Source: Muriicola soli (GTDB lineage Bacteria > Bacteroidota > Bacteroidia > Flavobacteriales > Flavobacteriaceae). Taken from it: DNA of 64,000 nucleotides. The stretch covers positions 62,001 through 126,000 of the forward strand of contig NZ_CP035544.1 in NCBI RefSeq assembly GCF_004139715.1, in the 5' to 3' direction. This document shows, one piece after another, positions 55,993 to 64,000 of this stretch (its first letter is position 1; each line of letters opens with the position of its first letter). A program made the position numbers and the translations under genes. The notes beneath the pieces are model-generated. The model worked only from the letters and a program-made list of their open reading frames with translations, was not told the DNA's origin and did no database searches.

Positions 55993-58455
55993 TCACTTCA
56001 TCAATAACTTCGTCATTTTTTTGATTCGGTCTGCCAGTTTTTCGCTGGACATTTTCTCTCTTAATCGGTCCGTAATAATAGGAAAGGAGAAGGGCGTTGG
56101 TTTTTTACACTTTTTCCATACGATATCCTGTCTTTCAATTCGCTCAAGGGCTATTCGCAATCGGCCCTCCTCCAGTTGGTGTTCAAAGGTTTCCCTGTAG
56201 GCCTGGAGGAATAAGAGATTATCCGCTTCATAATCTTTAAAGACCTCAAAGAGAAGTTGGGAGCTGCTTTGCAAGTGTTTCATTTTTACGCCCTTGTCCG
56301 GATAGCCCGTAAAAACCAAACCACTGATTACGGCTATGTCTCTGAACTTTCTCCTGGCCATCTCAGTAGAATTAAGGCTCTTTTCAAGATCGTCCAAAAG
56401 ATACTCAGGGCTAAAAAGATCGTTGTCTATAATGGACTGTATATCTATTTCCTGGTCTGAAAGCAACTCAAAACCATAGTCGTTAAACGCAAGGGAAAAG
56501 GTGATGGGCGATAGCAAACTAATTCGGTATCCCAATAAACTACCCATTGCTTCATGTACAAATCTGCCTTCAAAGGGATAAAAAATATGGTGGTATCCAT
56601 CCCTTGTTTTAAAGGATTCAATCAGGAATTCTTCCGGACCGGGAACAATGCTCTCCACCTCCTGACGCTTAAAAATAGGGGCCAGACATTGGATGGCTTC
56701 AGATTGCTGATCATAAGGCAGTTTGGCGGAGTAGAGCTCTTCCCTCAGAAGTTGAGACATCTGGGCAGAGAGGGTGAGTCGGCCACCCATCCAACTCGGA
56801 ACTTTATTGGTCTTTTTTCTGGAGTTTCTAACATGGGCCTGCATCTCTTTTATCCTGATAAATTCGAGATTTCTGCCGGCAAAGGTGAAAACGTCACCGG
56901 GAGATAATTTAGAAATAAAGTACTCTTCTATTGAACCGATATATCCTCCTTTCTGATAACGAACTGTAAGATGAGCATCGCCAACAATCGTCCCGATCTG
57001 AAACCTGTGCCTCATGGCTATGCCCCTGTTATTTACCTGTAATTTACCGTCTTCCGAAACCTCTACTTTTTTATATTCATCGTAAGACTGCAGACTCTGG
57101 CTACCCATGACCAGAAAGTTAATAATCCAGCGCCACTCGTCTTCTGTTATGGCCTGATAGCAGAAAGTGCTTTTAACCTCTCTGTAGATTTCTGCCGGGT
57201 AAAATCCGTCTGAAACTGCCAGGGTGATCAGATATTGGACGAGAACGTCAAAACTATTGAGGTATGGAAGCCGATCTTCTACGGCCCGTTTTATCACTGC
57301 TTGCTGCAGGGCTGATGCTTCAACTAATTCTATGGCATGTGTGGGGAGAAAATAAATGACACTTTCTTTCCCAGGTTGGTGCCCGCTTCTGCCGGCTCTT
57401 TGCATAAATCGTGCTACTCCCTTCGGACCTCCAATTTGAATCACGGTTTCAACAGGGGCAAAATCTACTCCTAGGTCGAGGCTTGAAGTACATACCACGG
57501 CTTTTAATTCTTCTTTGCGGATGGCCTCCTCTACCCAGATTCGGGTGTCTTTATTGATGCTTCCATGATGCATGGCCATTTCACCGGCGAGCTCCGGATA
57601 TTTTTCCAGAATCTTCTGATACCAGATCTCGCACTGACTCCGGGTATTGGTAAATAGTAAGGTAGTTTTGCTTTTGTTGATAATGGGAATAACGCTGTCT
57701 AGTAAGCGCAATCCCAGATGTCCTCTCCAGGGAAAAGTTTCGATTTCGTCAGGAATAATACTGACCACATTAATTTTTTTATTGAGGTTGGCCCGTATCA
57801 TAATGGAATTGTCAAAAGCGTCACTCTCTGGCCCTAACAATACCTGCCTGGCCTGTTCCAGATTTCCTATGGTGGCGGAGATTCCCCAGATCCTCAGTTT
57901 TGGAGCCAGGCTTTTTATCCTGCAAAGGGCTAACTCCATTTGCACCCCTCGTTTTGTTCCCAGCAATTCGTGCCATTCATCAACTACAATCGCTTTGCAT
58001 CCCCCGAAAATTTTATCATAGCCCTTGGTAGCCAACAGTAACTGCAGGCTTTCCGGAGTGGTGATTAGGAGATCAGGCATGGATCTACGCTGTTTACTCC
58101 TCTCTTTGGTGGAGGTGTCTCCGGTTCTGATCCCTACAGTCAGGGGAAGTTCTAAATCTGTAATAATGCGTTCGGCTGATTGCCTGATCTCTTGTGAAAG
58201 GGCGCGCAATGGCGTAATCCAAACAGCCTTGAGTCCTTTATTATGCTTGCTTCCAGAAAGTTCGTAATCCTTGAGATACTCAAGAACGATAGGAAACCAA
58301 AGCGCATAGGTTTTGCCACTTCCCGTTGGGGCATTGAGGAGTCCGTTTTTGCCATCTAAATACGCTTTCCATGTTTTGCGCTGGAATGGGAAAGGGGACC
58401 ATCCCTGTTCCTGAAACCAATTTTCCGCTATGGATACGTCCGGATTTTTCTTCAT
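55993..58455 (-). CDS. Ligase-associated DNA helicase (Lhr-Core type)
   Basis: 820 residues. Superfamily 2 helicase: Walker A NAPTGSGKTYALWFP, motif II VVDEWHEL, motif III SATIGN, motif IV region LLFTNTRSQCEIWYQ, motif VI MQRAGRSGHQPGKES, then a winged-helix and the Lhr-specific C-terminal domain (~400-820). It is an ATP-dependent 3'-5' DNA helicase working with the ligase and nuclease beside it. Starts 10 bp after the ligase stop; its stop abuts PdeM. Length fits the Lhr-Core form, not the long Lhr. Confidence 0.93.
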   Translation of the reverse strand: MKKNPDVSIAENWFQEQGWSPFPFQRKTWKAYLDGKNGLLNAPTGSGKTYALWFPIVLEYLKDYELSGSKHNKGLKAVWITPLRALSQEIRQSAERIITDLELPLTVGIRTGDTSTKERSKQRRSMPDLLITTPESLQLLLATKGYDKIFGGCKAIVVDEWHELLGTKRGVQMELALCRIKSLAPKLRIWGISATIGNLEQARQVLLGPESDAFDNSIMIRANLNKKINVVSIIPDEIETFPWRGHLGLRLLDSVIPIINKSKTTLLFTNTRSQCEIWYQKILEKYPELAGEMAMHHGSINKDTRIWVEEAIRKEELKAVVCTSSLDLGVDFAPVETVIQIGGPKGVARFMQRAGRSGHQPGKESVIYFLPTHAIELVEASALQQAVIKRAVEDRLPYLNSFDVLVQYLITLAVSDGFYPAEIYREVKSTFCYQAITEDEWRWIINFLVMGSQSLQSYDEYKKVEVSEDGKLQVNNRGIAMRHRFQIGTIVGDAHLTVRYQKGGYIGSIEEYFISKLSPGDVFTFAGRNLEFIRIKEMQAHVRNSRKKTNKVPSWMGGRLTLSAQMSQLLREELYSAKLPYDQQSEAIQCLAPIFKRQEVESIVPGPEEFLIESFKTRDGYHHIFYPFEGRFVHEAMGSLLGYRISLLSPITFSLAFNDYGFELLSDQEIDIQSIIDNDLFSPEYLLDDLEKSLNSTEMARRKFRDIAVISGLVFTGYPDKGVKMKHLQSSSQLLFEVFKDYEADNLLFLQAYRETFEHQLEEGRLRIALERIERQDIVWKKCKKPTPFSFPIITDRLREKMSSEKLADRIKKMTKLLMK

Positions 58456-58465
58456 ACTGGCTTTA

Positions 58466-60070
58466 TCAGGGGATCAGTTTTTTGAGGTCTTCGAGGGAAT
58501 TGGCTTCTTCAATACTCTTGTCGGTTCGCCATCGAAGTATTCGTGGAAAGCGAGTGGCGACCCCACTTTTATGCCTGCCGGAGAGCGCTATCCCTTCAAA
58601 TGCAATTTCAAAGACATGATGGGGGGTCACACTTCTCACAGGTCCAAATCGCTCCAGTGTATTCTTCTTTATCCATGCGTCAACTTTTCGAAATTCTGCA
58701 TCGGTTAGCCCGGAATAGGCCTTGGCAAAGGTCACCAATTCCTTTTCTCCATCTTCATTGATATTCCAAAGTCCGAAAGTGTAATCGGTAAATAAGTTAC
58801 TTCGCCGGCCATGACCTCTCATGGCATAGGTAAGAACTGCATCAATGGTAAGAGGATCAACCTTCCATTTCCACCAATCGCCTTTTTTGCGACCAACCAG
58901 GTATGGGGAGTCTTTGCGTTTTAGCATCAGGCCTTCACTTTTTTTCTCTCTGGAAAGATTGCGCTCTGTAGCGAATTCTGCCCATGTTTCAAAAGTCATG
59001 GTCTCCGAGAGATCTATTGGTAACGATCGATCAGTACTCAAAGGATTTATTAGAGCTTCCAGTAGTTCCCGCCTTTTTTTAAACGGCAATACCCTTATAT
59101 CCTTCCCATCCCATTCGAGGAGATCGTAAGCCCTTACAATCACAGGATGGGATTTCAGGAGATTTTTACTGACTGTTTTTCGACCAATTCGTTTTTGCAG
59201 GTCATTAAAAGTGCCCACTGTTTCATTGGGATATGGAAGGATTTCTCCGTCCAGGACCGTACCGTCAGGAATTTGGCCTAACAGCATGGAAAACTCAGGA
59301 TACTTATCCGTGACTAGTTCCTCCCCTCTGCTCCAGACAAATATTTCTCCGTTTCTAAAGATCATCTGTGAACGAATTCCATCCCATTTGTGTTCCGCAA
59401 ACCAAAGCGATGTATCGCCCAGATTTTCAATATCCCCTTCAAGAGCATAAGCCAGATAGAAGGGATAGGGTTTAGAAAATGCATCAGATTGTTTTTCTTC
59501 AAGTACCAATTCCTGAAAAGAAATAGTGTCAGGGTCCCAGTTACCCATCAGTTTGTAGGCCAGAATATCTTCATCTATGCCGGTCGACATAGAGAGTGAC
59601 CTGGTCATGAGTTTTTGGCTGATCCCTATTCGGAACCCACCCGTGATAAACTTTGTAAACACAAAACGTTCATAGTATGTCATGCTTTGCCAGTGCTCCG
59701 TGAGAAAAGTCTTTTTCTCTTCTTCAGTTTTGCTTTTCAGAGCAAGGAGGTCTTTGAGGATTCTTGTGAGGGACTTGTCTATATTATTTTGTGCAGATGG
59801 GATCACCAGGGCGATGGTTTCCGCCAGGTCCCCAACAATATGGTAACTCTCTTCAAAAAGCCATAAAGGAATTCCGGCTAACTCTGAAGCCCATTCTCTC
59901 AACAAGGTTGTATTTACCGGTCTTGATGGTCTTCGGTGGGAAAGAATAGCAATCGTCCAGACTTTGTCAGGATCGTTCGCATTCTTGAAATATGAGGCCA
60001 AAGCTTCTACCTTTACCTTGGTCTTATTGGTGCTGTCTAATTTTCTTATAAGTTGAGCAAAATCCTTCAT
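58466..60070 (-). CDS. ATP-dependent DNA ligase of the ligase-associated repair cluster
   Basis: 534 residues. Nucleotidyltransferase motif I with Lys228 in AEHKWDGIRSQM, motif III DGTVLDGEILPY, motif IIIa region VRAYDLLEWDG, motif IV SEGLMLKRKDSPYL, and motif V KGDWWKWKVDPLTID. An N-terminal ~200-residue DNA-binding domain (LVIPSAQNNIDKS region) is followed by a C-terminal OB domain (FGPVRSVTPHHVFEIAFEGI, in parts). It seals nicks using ATP and is separate from the NAD ligase LigA that replicates the chromosome. Between the MBL exonuclease and helicase genes on one transcript. Confidence 0.95.
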   Translation of the reverse strand: MKDFAQLIRKLDSTNKTKVKVEALASYFKNANDPDKVWTIAILSHRRPSRPVNTTLLREWASELAGIPLWLFEESYHIVGDLAETIALVIPSAQNNIDKSLTRILKDLLALKSKTEEEKKTFLTEHWQSMTYYERFVFTKFITGGFRIGISQKLMTRSLSMSTGIDEDILAYKLMGNWDPDTISFQELVLEEKQSDAFSKPYPFYLAYALEGDIENLGDTSLWFAEHKWDGIRSQMIFRNGEIFVWSRGEELVTDKYPEFSMLLGQIPDGTVLDGEILPYPNETVGTFNDLQKRIGRKTVSKNLLKSHPVIVRAYDLLEWDGKDIRVLPFKKRRELLEALINPLSTDRSLPIDLSETMTFETWAEFATERNLSREKKSEGLMLKRKDSPYLVGRKKGDWWKWKVDPLTIDAVLTYAMRGHGRRSNLFTDYTFGLWNINEDGEKELVTFAKAYSGLTDAEFRKVDAWIKKNTLERFGPVRSVTPHHVFEIAFEGIALSGRHKSGVATRFPRILRWRTDKSIEEANSLEDLKKLIP

Positions 60071-60082
60071 TGCAACACGCTC

Positions 60083-61099
60083 TTATTCAGATTCTGATGT
60101 TGAATTCATTTCAGACAATTCCCCCTCGTATTGTGTCTCCTCCGTACGGGCATCATATCCTTTTTCCCTAAGGAAACGGGAAAAAACATCAGAATATCCA
60201 TGGGTACAGATCACGCGTGATGCCCCTGTTGCTTCTATACTACTGAGGAGTCCGGCCCAATCACAATGATCACTCAACACAAATCCTTTGTCAACGGCTC
60301 TTCTTCTTCGCGCTCCTCTAAAGGCCATCCATCCGCTTGCGGTGGCGGTTTCATAAGGTACCATTTTTCTGAGCCAAGAACTTCCGTGAGCACTTGGTGG
60401 AGCAAGAACCAAATTGCCTTTGAGCTCATCCTTTTTGGTCTCTTTTGTAATTCGAATCGTATCAGGCAGCTTCAGATATGTGCGAAGCACCTCATTCATA
60501 TTTTCAATGGCAGCGTGGGTATAGATCTGCCCGATAGACGTATCGAGATGTTTTAAAAGTCGCTGTGCCTTCCCTAGACTATAACCGAATAAAACAGAGG
60601 TTTTTCCTTCAGCCCGATTTTCCGTCCACCACTGATTAATTTCCCTGAATACCTCCTTTTGCGGAGACCATTTAAAGGCAGGGAGGCCAAAAGTGCATTC
60701 GGTGATAAAGGAGTGGCAGGAGATAGGTTCATATGGAGTTGACAGGCCATCATCCTCAGTTTTATAATCCCCTGAAAACACCCACACTTCTCCCTTGTGT
60801 TCCACCCTGATCTGGGAAGAACCGGGAATATGTCCGGCGGGGTGAAGACTAAATTTTACACCGTTGACCACAAAAGGTTCGTTCCATTCCACACCGGATG
60901 CATTGATTTCTCCTAAACGATGCTTTATGACAGGAATATTGCGATTATGAGTAATATATTGTTTGTTGCCCCACCGACTGTGATCGGCGTGGCCATGAGA
61001 AATTATGGCCTTATTTACAGGTTTCCAGGGATCGAGGTAGACCTTTGCTTTTTCACAATAGATCCCTTTGTCCGTGAAGGCTAAAAGTGGATTTTTCAT
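60083..61099 (-). CDS. Ligase-associated DNA exonuclease (metallo-beta-lactamase fold)
   Basis: 338 residues from the ATG at 61099 (MKNPLLAFTDKG); the upstream start adds MYLAAA and is not conserved. MBL signature ISHGHADHSRWG, then HPAGHIPGSSQIRVE, VFSGDYKTEDDG, and the beta-CASP-like part VLSDHCDWAGL with CTHGYSD near the end. Known as the Exo of the bacterial Exo-Lig-Helicase-MPE gene set, a Mn-dependent nuclease. First gene of the minus-strand repair operon (12 bp before ligase). Confidence 0.92.
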   Translation of the reverse strand: MKNPLLAFTDKGIYCEKAKVYLDPWKPVNKAIISHGHADHSRWGNKQYITHNRNIPVIKHRLGEINASGVEWNEPFVVNGVKFSLHPAGHIPGSSQIRVEHKGEVWVFSGDYKTEDDGLSTPYEPISCHSFITECTFGLPAFKWSPQKEVFREINQWWTENRAEGKTSVLFGYSLGKAQRLLKHLDTSIGQIYTHAAIENMNEVLRTYLKLPDTIRITKETKKDELKGNLVLAPPSAHGSSWLRKMVPYETATASGWMAFRGARRRRAVDKGFVLSDHCDWAGLLSSIEATGASRVICTHGYSDVFSRFLREKGYDARTEETQYEGELSEMNSTSESE

Positions 61100-61271
61100 A
61101 GCAGCAGCAAGGTACAAAAACTCAGGCTTTTAACTGATGAATAAATTCAACTAATGCCGATTCTACAAGGGAAAATGGGATGGGATAAAAAGTTAAAATC
61201 CACGGACAGTTATAAGGCCTTTTTAAAAAAAAATATGGAGTAATTAGTAAAGTTTTCCCTTACAAATAAAG

Positions 61272-61279
61272 TATCTTTG
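61272..61279 (+). promoter_or_regulatory. -7 box of the TerB-like gene
   Basis: TATCTTTG fits TAnnTTTG, 22 bp before the ATG at 61301. No good -33 TTG is seen. Confidence 0.45.
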
Positions 61280-61300
61280 TACTCTACAAGATGTTATATT

Positions 61301-61732
61301 ATGCCTATCAAAGATTTATACAGCCACAGTGAAAAGCGAAACAATCTAGCCCATTTTGCTGCAATTGCTTCACTAGCTGCAGTGGACGGCGAAATCAATG
61401 CCAGTGAGCAAAAAGTGCTTGATAAGTTTGCTGTAAAATTAGATATTACAGGAGAGGAAATCAGGGAGGTGATGAAGAAGGAAAATAAATATCCTATTGA
61501 AGCACCTTACAAATCGGAACAGAGATTGGAACGCCTGTATGATTTATTCAGGATTATTTTTGCAGATCGCAGAATCGACGAAGATGAAGTTCGATTGATA
61601 AAAAAGTACGCCCTGGCTCTGGGCTATTCGCCCGAGAAAGCAGAAAGCGTCATTCGAAGATCTATTATTCTATTTATGGGAAAATTCGATTTCGAAGATT
61701 ACCTGTATATGATGAGACGAAAAACGGAATAG
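61301..61732 (+). CDS. TerB-like (DjlA N-terminal) helical protein
   Basis: 143 residues from the ATG at 61301 (MPIKDLYSHSEKRNNLAHF). TerB fold with two acid-rich helix-hairpins: LAAVDGEINASEQKVLDKFAVKL and IIFADRRIDEDEVRLIKKYALALGY. The repeated DG/DR-I-xxxE pattern is typical of tellurite-resistance TerB and the DjlA N-terminus, which may bind a divalent metal. No other ter genes are nearby, so tellurite resistance should not be assumed. Starts ~200 bp from the exonuclease gene, divergent from it. Confidence 0.85.
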   Translation: MPIKDLYSHSEKRNNLAHFAAIASLAAVDGEINASEQKVLDKFAVKLDITGEEIREVMKKENKYPIEAPYKSEQRLERLYDLFRIIFADRRIDEDEVRLIKKYALALGYSPEKAESVIRRSIILFMGKFDFEDYLYMMRRKTE

Positions 61733-61735
61733 TTT

Positions 61736-62755
61736 TTAACTATTGAAAGCTCGCTGCTCTGCCATAAATTCTTCTGCCTTTTCAACCATTTTACGACTTC
61801 CACAAAAGAAGGGGACGCGCTGGTGCAGTTCAGTCGGTTTTATTTCGAGGATTCTTCCGAAGCCATCACTTGCCATTCCATTGGCCTGCTCCGCAAGGAA
61901 AGCCATAGGATTGCATTCGTAAAGGAGTCTTAATTTACCTTCTGCGGCCACACTACTCTTAGGATAGATGTAGATTCCCCCTTTTATCATATTCCTGTGA
62001 AAATCGGAAACCAGTGAGCCAATGTAGCGGGAGGTATAGGGCCGGTCGTCCTCTTCTTTCTGACAGTATTTAATATAATTTTTCACTCCTTGTGGAAAAT
62101 GAATGTAATTCCCCTCGTTCACCGAATAGATTTTCCCCGTTTCCGGGAATTCCATATTTGGGTGAGAGAGATAAAAAGTGCCAATTGCAGGATTCAGGGT
62201 AAAACCGTTTACCCCATGTCCTGTTGTATACACAAGCATGGTTGATGTTCCGTAGACAATATAGCCGGCTGCTACCTGGTTGATCCCGGGTTGTAAAAAA
62301 TCTTCCAGTGTAACCGGTGTGCCTATCGGGGTAACCCTTCGATAGATCGAAAAGATGGTCCCGACAGAAACATTGACATCAATATTAGAAGAGCCGTCAA
62401 GGGGATCGATCAATACGATGTACTTGTTCTGATGTTTTTCATCGTTACTGTTGATACTGATAAAATGGTCTTCTTCCTCCGAGGCTATGCCACAGACAAT
62501 TTCCCGGTTCTTCAAAGTTTGAATAAATTTTTCATTGGCCAGGACGTCTAATTTTTGTTGATCTTCTCCCTGGACGTTGGTGTCTCCGGCCCCACCCAAT
62601 ATGTCTATCAATCCGGCCTTGTTCACCTCGTGGTTCACCACTTTCGCCGCTAGCCTGATCGCATTGATCAGTTTGGAAAGTTCACCTGAAGAATATTGAA
62701 AAGAAGATTGATTTTCTATAATGAACTCACCAAGAGTGGTGTTCTTTTTATCCAT
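61736..62755 (-). CDS. fbp: Fructose-1,6-bisphosphatase class I
   Basis: 339 residues from the ATG at 62755 ([16 protein letters not shown]); the longer start adds 36 unconserved residues. Family motifs: [41 protein letters not shown], metal-site [59 protein letters not shown] (cited in parts), and the catalytic late region [18 protein letters not shown]. It catalyses the gluconeogenic step from fructose-1,6-bisphosphate to fructose-6-phosphate. Divergent from the GNAT gene, and the 110 bp between them must hold both promoters. Confidence 0.97.
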   Translation of the reverse strand: MDKKNTTLGEFIIENQSSFQYSSGELSKLINAIRLAAKVVNHEVNKAGLIDILGGAGDTNVQGEDQQKLDVLANEKFIQTLKNREIVCGIASEEEDHFISINSNDEKHQNKYIVLIDPLDGSSNIDVNVSVGTIFSIYRRVTPIGTPVTLEDFLQPGINQVAAGYIVYGTSTMLVYTTGHGVNGFTLNPAIGTFYLSHPNMEFPETGKIYSVNEGNYIHFPQGVKNYIKYCQKEEDDRPYTSRYIGSLVSDFHRNMIKGGIYIYPKSSVAAEGKLRLLYECNPMAFLAEQANGMASDGFGRILEIKPTELHQRVPFFCGSRKMVEKAEEFMAEQRAFNS

Positions 62756-62838
62756 AAGTGGTTGTGTTGTATACCTACAAATATCGCATATTTTGTGATA
62801 CATTGTGGATTTACAACTCCTTTCATTATTTAAAATTA

Positions 62839-62846
62839 TAACTTTG
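62839..62846 (+). promoter_or_regulatory. -7 box of the GNAT-aspartate kinase operon
   Basis: TAACTTTG matches TAnnTTTG, 20 bp before the GNAT start. Confidence 0.5.
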
Positions 62847-62865
62847 TGTTTTATTTGTAACAACT

Positions 62866-63345
62866 ATGAAGATCGAAATTAGACAGGCTAAACAAGAAGA
62901 TATGGAGCAGGTCCTCGATCTGATCAGGGAGCTGGCACAATTTGAGAAGGAGCCCGAGGCTGTTGAAATTTCTGCAGCCCAACTGATAGCCGATGGTTTT
63001 GGAGCTTCACCGCTCTTCCATTGCTTTGTTGGGGAGGCAGATGGAAAAATTAGTGGAATGGCCCTGGTCTATCCCAGATACTCCACCTGGAAAGGACAAG
63101 TACTCCACCTGGAAGACCTGATCGTGACCGAAGAAATGAGGGGAAGCGGACTAGGGACTGCCCTTTTAGAAAGGGTGGTAAAATACGGGTATGATATGGG
63201 AGTTAAGCGAATAAGTTGGGAAGTGCTCGACTGGAATGAACCGGCCATTGCGTTTTACAAGCAGCGAGGTGCAAAAGTGATGCGCGATTGGGATGTTGTT
63301 CAATTGGACGAAAATGGAATACAAAATTTTATAGATAACATATGA
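62866..63345 (+). CDS. GNAT-family N-acetyltransferase
   Basis: 159 residues. GCN5 fold: N-terminal IEIRQAKQEDMEQVLDLIRELA, acetyl-CoA loop VTEEMRGSGLGTALLERVVKYG, and the closing motif DWNEPAIAFYKQRGAKVM. It resembles diamine/spermidine N-acetyltransferases (PF00583 type), so a polyamine substrate is possible but not shown. Its stop overlaps the aspartate kinase start (ATGA), and the two form an operon. Confidence 0.93.
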   Translation: MKIEIRQAKQEDMEQVLDLIRELAQFEKEPEAVEISAAQLIADGFGASPLFHCFVGEADGKISGMALVYPRYSTWKGQVLHLEDLIVTEEMRGSGLGTALLERVVKYGYDMGVKRISWEVLDWNEPAIAFYKQRGAKVMRDWDVVQLDENGIQNFIDNI

Positions 63346-64000
63346 GGATTTTTAAGTTTGGTGGAGCGTCGGTAAAAGACGCCGAAGGAGTAAAGAATCT
63401 TGTAAAAGTTTTACAGGAGACCGGCCATAAGGATACGTTCCTGGTCATTTCAGCCATGGGCAAAACCACCAATGCCATGGAAGAAGTTGTCAATGCGTAT
63501 TTTAATGACAAGTCGGCTGTGGCAAATGCTTTGCATGAAGTTGTTGAATTTCATCAGGAAATTCTCGAAGGCCTTTTTCCTTCTTCCAGAAAAGCTGTGT
63601 TTAAGGAAGTACAGGAGTTGTTTGAAGAAGTTAGAGGTTTTCTCGCCTGGAACAAGTCGCCCAAATACAGTTTTGTCTACGATCAGGTAGTATGTTATGG
63701 TGAATTGATCTCTACTGCCATTGTGAGTGCCTATTTAAATGATTCCGGCATCAGCAATACCTGGCTAGATATCCGCAACTATATCAAGACCGATAATAAT
63801 TACAGGGATGCGGGGATTGATTGGGAAAAGACACAAGAAAGGGTTTCTAAAGGACTCGATCAAGGGAAATTATATGTCAGTCAGGGTTTTATCGGAAGTG
63901 ATGAAAATAATTTTACCACTACTCTGGGTCGAGAGGGATCTGATTATACTGCCGCAATCCTCGCCTATTGCCTGAACGCTCATTCTGTGACCATTTGGAA
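63342..64000 (+). CDS. Aspartate kinase, 3' end outside window
   Basis: First ~219 residues. ATG at 63342 overlaps the GNAT stop. Kinase start MRIFKFGGASVKDAEGVKNL with the Gly-rich FGGxSV, VISAMGKTTNAMEE, CYGELISTAIVSAYL, VSQGFIGSD and TLGREGSDYTAAILA (substrate/ATP site) are all typical of aspartokinase. It phosphorylates aspartate, the first step of the lysine, threonine and methionine route. The regulatory ACT part and any fused homoserine dehydrogenase lie beyond the window, so the isozyme type cannot be told. Confidence 0.95.
   Translation, partial: MRIFKFGGASVKDAEGVKNLVKVLQETGHKDTFLVISAMGKTTNAMEEVVNAYFNDKSAVANALHEVVEFHQEILEGLFPSSRKAVFKEVQELFEEVRGFLAWNKSPKYSFVYDQVVCYGELISTAIVSAYLNDSGISNTWLDIRNYIKTDNNYRDAGIDWEKTQERVSKGLDQGKLYVSQGFIGSDENNFTTTLGREGSDYTAAILAYCLNAHSVTIW

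Noticed and set aside
61301-61732. Tellurite resistance determinant
   Set aside because: TerB-like fold alone, with no terC/terD genes, does not support resistance.

Overview
The window is a chromosomal segment of a Bacteroidota bacterium, most likely a marine member of Flavobacteriaceae. The supporting signs are a DUF1800/DUF1501 pair in which the second protein carries a type IX secretion sorting tail, many short lipoprotein and signal-peptide genes, weak Shine-Dalgarno sites, TAnnTTTG-type -7 promoter boxes, a Reg_prop/Y_Y_Y sensor kinase, and the flavobacterial order fbp - GNAT acetyltransferase - aspartate kinase at the right edge. No rRNA, prophage, transposase or CRISPR array is seen. 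The only RNA gene found is a tRNA-Arg(CCT).

Layout. 1-2.5 kb: start of a secreted BNR/VPS10 protein and two small exported proteins. 2.5-3.8 kb: a repeat-rich patch with tRNA-Arg(CCT), two truncated 5' copies of that tRNA carrying perfect palindromes, a small GIY-YIG endonuclease gene between the copies, and three ~137-bp tandem repeats. 3.8-17.8 kb: a signalling cluster made of a giant soluble histidine kinase (3043 residues, one SnoaL-like domain and 14 repeated sensor modules), a beta-propeller histidine kinase with an almost identical kinase core, a stand-alone receiver, and a receiver-adenylate cyclase. 18-20.6 kb: a lipoprotein, moaE, moaC and a secreted protein. 20.9-24.5 kb: a polyamine operon (arginine decarboxylase, agmatinase, deoxyhypusine-synthase-like enzyme, acidic protein). 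24.5-34.9 kb: VOC protein, protease-RimK fusion, epimerases, trehalase operon, TPR protein, membrane M28 peptidase, CBS protein, zinc-ribbon protein. 35-39.8 kb: a large BNR/VPS10 protein and an M28 peptidase. 40-51.9 kb: ssb, small Lys/Cys-rich protein, ferritin, HDAC-like protein, MG2/plug-domain protein, metG, DUF1501/DUF1800, YraN and an ACT-like protein. 51.9-61.1 kb: mfd followed by the four-gene ligase-associated DNA repair cluster (PdeM phosphoesterase, Lhr-type helicase, ATP-dependent ligase, MBL exonuclease). 61.3-64 kb: TerB-like protein, fbp, GNAT and the start of aspartate kinase.

Two themes stand out. First, the signalling cluster: an unusually long array of probably sensory modules and a second, propeller-type sensor share a duplicated kinase core and sit beside one receiver and one cAMP-producing output. 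Second, seven genes each need exactly one extra base to restore a full-length family member, mostly at homopolymer runs. This looks like systematic undercalling of homopolymers in the assembly, not seven real mutations, but raw reads would be needed to decide. For these genes the coordinates given span the reconstructed gene unless stated.
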